From the NCBI RefSeq assembly GCF_002835825.1, contig NZ_PIZH01000049.1, forward strand, positions 1 through 9,119: a stretch of DNA of 9,119 nucleotides, in the 5' to 3' direction. A program made the position numbers and the translations under genes. The notes under the pieces were generated by a model. That model worked only from the letters and a program-made list of their open reading frames with translations. It searched no databases and was not told the DNA's origin. Origin of the DNA: Methanoregula sp. GTDB taxonomy: Archaea; Halobacteriota; Methanomicrobia; Methanomicrobiales; Methanospirillaceae. Below are positions 4,438-9,119 of the stretch, piece after piece (the stretch's first letter is position 1; each line of letters opens with the position of its first letter).

Positions 4438-6528
4438 TTAGAGCAGTCCCGGCGCCTTGACCCGGAACTTCTGCCAGAGCACGCGTCCCATGACGCGGTA
4501 GGTGTAGTCCAGCTCCTCGAAACTGGGAATGTCGTGCTCCTTTAACATCTCGCGGCCTGCATCCATCGATGCGCCGCCCAGGAGCGTTGCCACGAGCCGG
4601 TTCTCGGTTGCTGCCGAGAACTTGAGGATTTGGCGGGCCATCTGCTCGGAATTCAGGACAAGGTTCGGGAACCCGACGATAAACGCGATATCCCATAGGT
4701 CAGCATGCTTTGCGAGCACCGAAAAGGTCTTTTCAAAGCGTTTTTCGTTTGCATCGCCTAAAAGGTCGATCGGGTTGCCCTTGTTCCAGAACTCGGGAAG
4801 GAACTCGTTCATTTCGTCAATGACATCCTGCGGGAGATCAACCATCTCGACACCATAGCGCTCCGCGTAATCCGAGGACAGGACAGCAAAACCGCCGGCA
4901 TTCGTGATGACGACCGCACGCTTGCCTTTCGGGTAGCGCTTGCGGTGGGCAAGCATCTGGGCCGCAAGGAACGCGCCAGTCAGTGTGTGGACAGCGATGA
5001 TACCTGATTTCCGGAACGCTTCCATGTACACATCGTAGGAACCGGAGAGCGAGCCGGTGTGGGACGATGCTGCTGCCTGCCCCCGGCTTGACGAGCCGGA
5101 CTTGATGGCGATGATGGGCTTGCACTTTGCAACCTCGGCAGCGACTTCCATGAAGGCCTTGCCGTCCGTGATCTGTTCTATGTAGAGGATGATGGCCCGG
5201 GTCTTCTCGTCCTTTCCGACAAACCGGATGTAGTCAAGGAAGTCGAGATCAGCCTGGTTGCCAACGCTGATGACCGCGGAGAAGCCGATGTTCTTTGCAA
5301 GGCTCCAGTCAACAACCGTGTTGATAATGGCACCGCTCTGGGAGATGAACGCAATGTTGCCGGGCCGCGGGGACTCATGGACATAGGTGGTGTCGATGCC
5401 CCTCGGAGGGATGATCATGCCCAGGCAGTTCGGGCCGATGAGACGGGTGCCGTGGTTCCGGGCAATGGCAACGATCCGGTCTTCGAGTGCCTTGCCGTGC
5501 TCGCCCATCTCCTTGAACCCGGCAGTGATGATGACCGCCATCGGGACACCTTTGGCGCCGCACTCTTCGATGACACGGGGCACGTGAATTGCCGGGACCG
5601 TGATGACCGCAAGGTCGACCGGCGCGGGAATGGCGGTGATGTTGGGGTAGGCCCTGAGCCCCTGGATCTCGGAGCGCTTGTTGTTGACCGGGTAGAGCTG
5701 GCCGGGGAAGTGGAGGAGGTTGTGCATGACCGCGTACCCCATCTTGGACGTGTCCTGCGATGCACCGACAACGGCAATGGACCGTGGGTTGAAATACTCC
5801 ATGGGTACCGGCGGCCGCTCGGGACGGGCTTCTTCCCGCACGGGGGCATCGGTGACGATAACGCGGGCATCGACTGCGAGAGCGCCCTGCTCGTAGAGGC
5901 GGAGCGGGTTGATGTCGAACTCAACGATGTTCTCGTTTTCGAGGAAGAAGCGGTTGACTGCCATCAACGTTGAGACAAGTGCTTCCTCGTCCTTGGGTTT
6001 CATCCCGCGGTACCCGGTGATGAGCGGGTAGCCGTTGATCTCTTTGACCATCTGGCGGACAGTCTCCTCATCGAGCGGGAGGATGCGGAGCGTGATATCC
6101 TTCATCAGCTCGACAAGTGTCCCGCCCATGCCGAAGGTCAGGACCTTGCCAAACGCCGGGTCGGTCTTCCCACCGATGATGAGTTCGAGGCCGGGCTCTG
6201 CCTGCTGCTCGACAATGACGCCCTTGATCTCGGCGTCATTGTTGTATTTCTTGGCACCGCTGATGATCTTCTCGAACGCTGCAACAGCAGCCTCGCGGCT
6301 GCCGACACCGACGACAACCCCGCCCGCGTCGCTCTTGTGGATTATCTGGGGGGAGATGATCTTCATCACGACCGGAAAGCCGATGGTCTCGGCAGCGTCC
6401 GCAGCATCGTGGGGGGTCATCACAATCCGGTACTGGGGTACCGGTACTCCGTATGCCTTGAGGAGATCATACCCCTCAGATTCCGATAACATGGTCCTTT
6501 CCATTGACATCACCACAACCTTTTCCAT
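4438..6528 (-). CDS. acd: Acetate/acyl-CoA ligase (ADP-forming), fused beta-alpha subunits
   Basis: The 696-residue enzyme catalyses acyl-CoA + ADP + Pi = acid + CoA + ATP. Domain order: an ATP-grasp beta part at residues 10-230, with phosphohistidine block KIISPQIIHKSDAGG (H64) and the ATP-binding TFGMGGTLVELMKD and EFDINP; a CoA-binding Rossmann part at about 245-375 (RSIAVVGASQD, IGPNCLG); and a succinyl-CoA-ligase-like part at 385-690, with ISQSGA and the catalytic histidine in AAASSHTGSLSG (H490). Both conserved histidines that relay phosphate in this family are present, so it should be active. The beta part precedes the alpha part, the reverse of alpha-beta fusions seen in some archaea and in Pat-type proteins. 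Acetate specificity is likely but not proven; branched or aromatic acids are possible. ATG 6528 lies only about 15 bases from a TATA-like box, so the ATGs at 6510 or 6504 (the first after AAGG) may be the real start. It is divergent from the acetyl-CoA synthetase gene. Confidence 0.93.
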   Translation of the reverse strand: MEKVVVMSMERTMLSESEGYDLLKAYGVPVPQYRIVMTPHDAADAAETIGFPVVMKIISPQIIHKSDAGGVVVGVGSREAAVAAFEKIISGAKKYNNDAEIKGVIVEQQAEPGLELIIGGKTDPAFGKVLTFGMGGTLVELMKDITLRILPLDEETVRQMVKEINGYPLITGYRGMKPKDEEALVSTLMAVNRFFLENENIVEFDINPLRLYEQGALAVDARVIVTDAPVREEARPERPPVPMEYFNPRSIAVVGASQDTSKMGYAVMHNLLHFPGQLYPVNNKRSEIQGLRAYPNITAIPAPVDLAVITVPAIHVPRVIEECGAKGVPMAVIITAGFKEMGEHGKALEDRIVAIARNHGTRLIGPNCLGMIIPPRGIDTTYVHESPRPGNIAFISQSGAIINTVVDWSLAKNIGFSAVISVGNQADLDFLDYIRFVGKDEKTRAIILYIEQITDGKAFMEVAAEVAKCKPIIAIKSGSSSRGQAAASSHTGSLSGSYDVYMEAFRKSGIIAVHTLTGAFLAAQMLAHRKRYPKGKRAVVITNAGGFAVLSSDYAERYGVEMVDLPQDVIDEMNEFLPEFWNKGNPIDLLGDANEKRFEKTFSVLAKHADLWDIAFIVGFPNLVLNSEQMARQILKFSAATENRLVATLLGGASMDAGREMLKEHDIPSFEELDYTYRVMGRVLWQKFRVKAPGLL

Positions 6529-6534
6529 ATAACT

Positions 6535-6549
6535 GGTTCTATTATAACC
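6535..6549 (-). promoter_or_regulatory. TATA box and overlapping near-palindrome of the acyl-CoA ligase gene
   Basis: On the minus strand TTATAATAG (6547-6539) is a good box A. The surrounding 15 bases, GGTTCTATTATAACC on the plus strand, are symmetric at six of seven pairs, so a repressor could occupy the TATA box. The distance to ATG 6528 (about 15 bases) is shorter than the usual 25, which suggests either a start inside the annotated gene or a later translation start. Confidence 0.4.
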
Positions 6550-6639
6550 GGAACACCCTGCCCGGGGCGGCGGGAATGAGAATATCCGGACCAGCTGCCC
6601 ATCGCAGTACCGTCGTTCACAGTAACGGATAGAAATCGG

Positions 6640-6685
6640 AACAGGCCTGTTTTAAAGGTATGGGAAAATACGACAGAAACAGGCC
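6640..6685. promoter_or_regulatory. AACAGGCCTGTT palindrome with an extra half-site
   Basis: AACAGGCCTGTT (6640-6651) is a perfect 12-base palindrome. A further AACAGGCC lies at 6678-6685, so AAACAGGC also forms an inverted pair with GCCTGTTT (6645-6652) across a 25-base gap. The group sits about 110 bases upstream of the acyl-CoA ligase start and 120 bases before the acetyl-CoA synthetase TATA box. It may be a regulator binding site. No protein is known to me for this exact motif. Confidence 0.4.
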
Positions 6686-6785
6686 CGGATTCGCTGCGAT
6701 TGGCAGCCGGCAGGACACCGCGCGCAAAATTGCAGCGAAAAAACGACAAATTACGCCCGGATTCAGAAAATACTGGAGAAGCGCC

Positions 6786-6822
6786 GCATTAAATAGAAAT
6801 GGGGTTTATAATAAGCATTAAA
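6786..6822. repeat. GCATTAAA direct repeat flanking the acetyl-CoA synthetase TATA box
   Basis: GCATTAAA occurs at 6786-6793 and 6815-6822, 29 bases apart (a little under three helical turns). The first copy lies 11 bases upstream of the TATA box and the second directly abuts it. Such a layout could serve a repressor that covers the TATA/BRE, or it may be chance in an AT-rich stretch. Confidence 0.35.
6805..6814 (+). promoter_or_regulatory. TATA box of the acetyl-CoA synthetase gene
   Basis: TTTATAATAA is the best box A match in the divergent region and would start a transcript near 6835 with a leader of about 75 bases. A second AT-rich candidate, CTTTATTTTG (6863-6872), would give a leader of about 15 bases. 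GGGG at 6901-6904 is the only ribosome-binding-like sequence, six bases before the ATG. I cannot decide between the two promoters; both could be used. Confidence 0.5.
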
Positions 6823-6910
6823 CGCCAATCCGAGCCTTTTTCCTGCAAACGAAAACGACAGCCTTTATTTTGTATCACTCATTATTAATAGTGTAAAATC
6901 GGGGTTATTC

Positions 6911-8803
6911 ATGGCAGAACAATTCGATGTCGTACTGAGCGAGAAGACGTACACGCCCGATCACTCCTGCAAACAGAACAGCTGGATAGGTGACTACACA
7001 AAAGCGTACAATGAGTTCACAAAGGACCCTGACGCATTCTGGGACAAGGCCGCAAAGGAGCTCCACTGGTTCACGCCCTACAAGAAAGTGAAGGAGTGGA
7101 ACTACCCGTTCGCCCGGTGGTTCGTTGGCGGGAAGACCAACATCACCTACAACTGCCTTGACCGCCACGTCATGAGTTCAAGGAAGAACAAGGTGGCGCT
7201 CATCTGGCGGGGCGAGGACGATACCGAGCGGATCTATACCTACCGCCAGCTCTTCCGCGAGGTGCTGAAGGTCGCAAACGGTTTAAAGAAACTCGGCGTG
7301 AAGAAAGGCGATCGCGTCTGTATCTATATGCCCATGGTGCCGGAGCAGATCATCTCGATGCTTGCCTGCGCACGCATCGGCGCGGTTCACAGCGTAGTCT
7401 TCGGCGGTTTCGGCGCAGCAGCACTCAACAGCCGGATCACCGGTGCCGGTGCAAAGGTCGTCATCACGGCCGATGCAACATTCCGCCGCGGCAAGACCAT
7501 TCCCTTAAAACACATCATTGAAGAGGCGATCATCAATGCCCCCACGGTTGAGTATGTCGTCGTCCTCCGCCGCGAACTCCACCAGCCCGTGGAGATCCAC
7601 CGCGAGATGGAGATCGATTTCTACGACATGATCAAGGACGTCCGCCCGGAGTGCGAGCCCGAGATCATGGATGCAGAAGACCCGCTCTTCATCCTGTACA
7701 CGAGCGGATCCACCGGCGCGCCAAAAGGTATTGTCCACACCTGCGGGGGTTACATGGTAGGCGCCCATTATACCAGCAAGAACGTCCTCGACATCAAGGA
7801 TAATGACGTGTACTGGTGTACAGCCGACCCGGGCTGGATCACCGGCCATTCCTATGTTGTCTACGGCCCGCTCGCGCTCGGGGCAACCCTGGTTGTCACC
7901 GAGAGTACCCCGGACTTCCCGGACCCCGGCGTGTACTGGCGCATGATCGAGGAGTTCGGCGTTACTATCTTTTATACGGCGCCGACTGCGATCCGGATGT
8001 TCATGAAACTGGGCGAGGAATGGCCGGATAAGTCCAACCTCAGCTCACTCCGCATCCTTGCCTCGGTTGGCGAGCCGCTCAATCCCGAGGCATTCGAGTG
8101 GTTCTACCGGGTTGTCGGCAAGGGCAAATGTCCCCTCATCGACACGTGGTGGCAGACCGAAACGGGTATGCATATGGTTACGACCACGGTAGGTGAGCCG
8201 ATGATGCCCGGGTTTGCCGGCAAGCCAATCCCCGGGGTTGTGGCTGATGTCGTAGATAAGGACGGCAAACCGGTACCCCCCGGTACCGGAGGGTTCCTCG
8301 CGGTCAAAGAGCCGTGGCCCTCGATGATGCGCACGGTCTACAATGATGAGGAACGCTACCTCAAGTACTGGCATACGATCCCCGGTTACTACGCGGTTGG
8401 CGATCTTGCCGTGAAGAACAAGGACGGGTACATCATGGTGCTCGGGCGTTCTGACGATCTTATCGTTGTCGCAGGCCACAACATCGGCACTGCCGAGGTC
8501 GAGAGCGCGCTGGTTTCGCACAAAGCAGTTGCCGAAGCCGCGGTCATCGGCAAGCCCGACCCGGTCAAGGGGAATGTCATCAAGGCGTTCGTGATCCTCC
8601 GCCAGGGCCATACGGCAAGCGACCGGCTGAAAAACGAACTCCTGTACCATGTCCGGATCACGCTCGGCCCCATTGCAATGCCCTCCGAGATCGATTTCGT
8701 CACATCGCTTCCCAAAACCCGGAGCGGCAAGATCATGCGCCGTGTCCTCAAGGCAAAAGAGATGGGGATGGACCCCGGCGACGTATCAACGCTGGATGAA
8801 TAA
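6911..8803 (+). CDS. acsA: Acetyl-CoA synthetase (AMP-forming)
   Basis: The 630-residue cytosolic enzyme activates acetate with ATP to acetyl-AMP and then acetyl-CoA, releasing pyrophosphate. It spans the family, slightly shorter than the usual 650: N-terminal ACS domain ([30 protein letters not shown]), then the ANL core with [11 protein letters not shown] (263-273), [17 protein letters not shown] (305-321), [13 protein letters not shown] (385-397) and WWQTETG (413-419). The bulky Trp in WWQTE, with the ITG and VGEP residues, forms the small acetate pocket of true acetyl-CoA synthetases. GRSDD (512-516) and [11 protein letters not shown] (601-611, catalytic K607, which is acetylated in some relatives) mark the mobile C-terminal domain. 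Where most relatives read SGHR after the hinge, this one reads AGHN (521-524). In a hydrogenotrophic methanogen it supplies acetyl-CoA for biosynthesis. Start ATG 6911 follows GGGG; no earlier in-frame start is plausible. Confidence 0.96.
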   Translation: MAEQFDVVLSEKTYTPDHSCKQNSWIGDYTKAYNEFTKDPDAFWDKAAKELHWFTPYKKVKEWNYPFARWFVGGKTNITYNCLDRHVMSSRKNKVALIWRGEDDTERIYTYRQLFREVLKVANGLKKLGVKKGDRVCIYMPMVPEQIISMLACARIGAVHSVVFGGFGAAALNSRITGAGAKVVITADATFRRGKTIPLKHIIEEAIINAPTVEYVVVLRRELHQPVEIHREMEIDFYDMIKDVRPECEPEIMDAEDPLFILYTSGSTGAPKGIVHTCGGYMVGAHYTSKNVLDIKDNDVYWCTADPGWITGHSYVVYGPLALGATLVVTESTPDFPDPGVYWRMIEEFGVTIFYTAPTAIRMFMKLGEEWPDKSNLSSLRILASVGEPLNPEAFEWFYRVVGKGKCPLIDTWWQTETGMHMVTTTVGEPMMPGFAGKPIPGVVADVVDKDGKPVPPGTGGFLAVKEPWPSMMRTVYNDEERYLKYWHTIPGYYAVGDLAVKNKDGYIMVLGRSDDLIVVAGHNIGTAEVESALVSHKAVAEAAVIGKPDPVKGNVIKAFVILRQGHTASDRLKNELLYHVRITLGPIAMPSEIDFVTSLPKTRSGKIMRRVLKAKEMGMDPGDVSTLDE

Positions 8804-8829
8804 TTGGTGGGAAATGAACCCAATTTTTT
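8804..8829 (+). terminator. Hairpin plus T-run terminator of the acetyl-CoA synthetase gene
   Basis: Immediately after the TAA, TGGG (8808-8811) pairs with CCCA (8819-8822), or in an alternative fold ATTGG (8803-8807) pairs with CCAAT (8820-8824). Six T residues follow (8824-8829). The T-run is shared with the promoter of the next gene, so the two signals overlap. Confidence 0.5.
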
Positions 8830-8834
8830 AAATA
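8827..8834 (+). promoter_or_regulatory. TATA box of the TATA-binding protein gene
   Basis: TTTAAATA is centred about 27 bases before ATG 8857, the distance expected for a leaderless transcript, and no Shine-Dalgarno sequence precedes the ATG. A second TATA-like element, the perfect palindrome ATTTATAAAT (8847-8856), directly abuts the start codon. It is too close to act as the promoter. Confidence 0.5.
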
Positions 8835-8856
8835 CTGTTTTGTGGCATTTATAAAT

Positions 8857-9119
8857 ATGAAGGTCAGGCCAGAAGACTCTCTCAAGATCGAGAACATCGT
8901 TGCCTCAGCAAAGGTGACCGACTATCTCGATCTCCCCGCTCTTGCGTCCAAGATCAAGGATGCCGAATACAACAAGAAGCGGTTCCCGGGCGTAGTTCTC
9001 CGGATGCAGGACCCGAAGATAGCCGCACTGGTTTTCGGGTCCGGCAAGGTTGTGCTTACCGGAGCAAAGAGCATCGACAGCTTAAGCAAAGGGCTCAATA
9101 TTCTCGGGAACCTCCTGCG
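8857..9119 (+). CDS. tbp: TATA-binding protein (TBP), partial at the window edge
   Basis: The visible 87 residues are the first of the two direct-repeat saddle domains of archaeal TBP: KIENIVASAKVTDYLDL (10-26), the stretch DAEYNKKRFPGVVLRMQDPK (36-55) and AALVFGSGKVVLTGAKS (57-73), followed by the start of the long helix. It binds the TATA box and recruits TFB and RNA polymerase at every promoter. Full-length members have about 180-185 residues, so roughly half is present. The frame is intact to the edge with no stop. The N-terminus begins directly with the family's usual short lead (MKVRPEDSL). Methanomicrobiales often carry more than one TBP gene, so this may not be the only one. The gene follows the acetyl-CoA synthetase by 53 bases but has its own promoter. 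Confidence 0.97.
   Translation, partial: MKVRPEDSLKIENIVASAKVTDYLDLPALASKIKDAEYNKKRFPGVVLRMQDPKIAALVFGSGKVVLTGAKSIDSLSKGLNILGNLL

Larger units (their letters stand above)
6529..6910. other. Divergent intergenic regulatory region between the two acyl-CoA synthetase genes
   Basis: These 382 bases hold no supported gene; short frames here lack start signals and protein-like composition. The segment is clearly richer in A and T toward the acetyl-CoA synthetase gene (6770-6910) and holds promoters for both directions, a perfect 12-base palindrome, and several short repeats described separately. A 10-base direct repeat GCCCGGATTC occurs at 6683-6692 and 6755-6764, and GCTGC-N5-GCAGC (6693-6707) is a small inverted repeat. 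A long untranslated leader, a small RNA or several regulator sites would all fit. Confidence 0.6.

Noticed and set aside
5377..5973. Plus-strand open frame of 198 codons inside the acyl-CoA ligase gene
   Set aside because: It is fully antisense to conserved domains of the ligase and has an unnatural Asp/Gly/Val-rich composition.
6510..6749. Minus-strand open frame of 79 codons in the divergent region
   Set aside because: It overlaps the ligase start and the palindromes, with no ribosome-binding site and no recognisable composition.
8045..8650. Minus-strand open frame of 201 codons inside the acetyl-CoA synthetase gene
   Set aside because: It is antisense to the catalytic core of a well-recognised enzyme; no start signals or protein-like features.
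1..9119. CRISPR array, tRNA or rRNA gene, insertion sequence, toxin-antitoxin pair or defence system
   Set aside because: No regularly spaced long repeats, cloverleaf-like segments, transposase motifs, terminal repeats or nuclease/toxin motifs were found on either strand.

Overview
The window (about 9.1 kb, GC-rich, roughly 55-58% by eye) looks like a methanogenic euryarchaeon, most likely of the Methanomicrobiales (Methanoregula/Methanosphaerula-like). The case rests on an archaeal TATA-binding protein gene at the right end, archaeal box A promoters (TTTATATG, CTTATATGC, TTTATAATAA), short or missing leaders, T-run terminators, and a gene set (DUF169 protein, flavoredoxin-like flavin reductase, fused ADP-forming acyl-CoA synthetase, AMP-forming acetyl-CoA synthetase) that is common in these methanogens. 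The placement is inferred from gene content, not from a database search.

Layout. At the left edge (minus strand) is a partial gene for a small membrane-anchored protein whose 5' end is out of frame with its apparent start signals. A plus-strand block follows: a BmrR-type MerR regulator with a GyrI-like ligand domain (497-1357), a probable terminator, then a divergent 3-hydroxyacyl-CoA dehydrogenase homologue (1568-2530), a DUF169 protein (2594-3424), a flavin reductase-like flavoprotein (3487-4047) and an 89-residue protein of unknown function (4134-4403). The last one converges on a long minus-strand gene for a fused ADP-forming acetate/acyl-CoA ligase (4438-6528). A 382-base divergent regulatory region (6529-6910), rich in short repeats, separates it from a plus-strand AMP-forming acetyl-CoA synthetase gene (6911-8803). 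The window ends inside the gene for TATA-binding protein (8857 onward).

How the genes may work together. The right half holds two different acetate/acyl-CoA activating enzymes, one ADP-forming and reversible, the other AMP-forming and effectively irreversible, transcribed away from each other. In a hydrogenotrophic methanogen acetate is mainly a carbon source, and the pair would allow high-affinity acetate capture (AMP-forming) alongside reversible acyl-CoA/acid interconversion (ADP-forming). The left half adds an acyl-CoA dehydrogenase-type oxidoreductase, a cysteine-containing DUF169 protein and a flavoprotein, all on one strand with 60-nt gaps, next to a ligand-sensing regulator. A 29-bp inverted repeat directly upstream of the dehydrogenase TATA box is a plausible operator. 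No mobile element, CRISPR array, tRNA or rRNA was seen. I found no clearly new multi-gene system. The points most worth a second look are the promoter-proximal repeats, the altered active-site residues in the dehydrogenase and in the acetyl-CoA synthetase, and the frame conflict in the leftmost gene.
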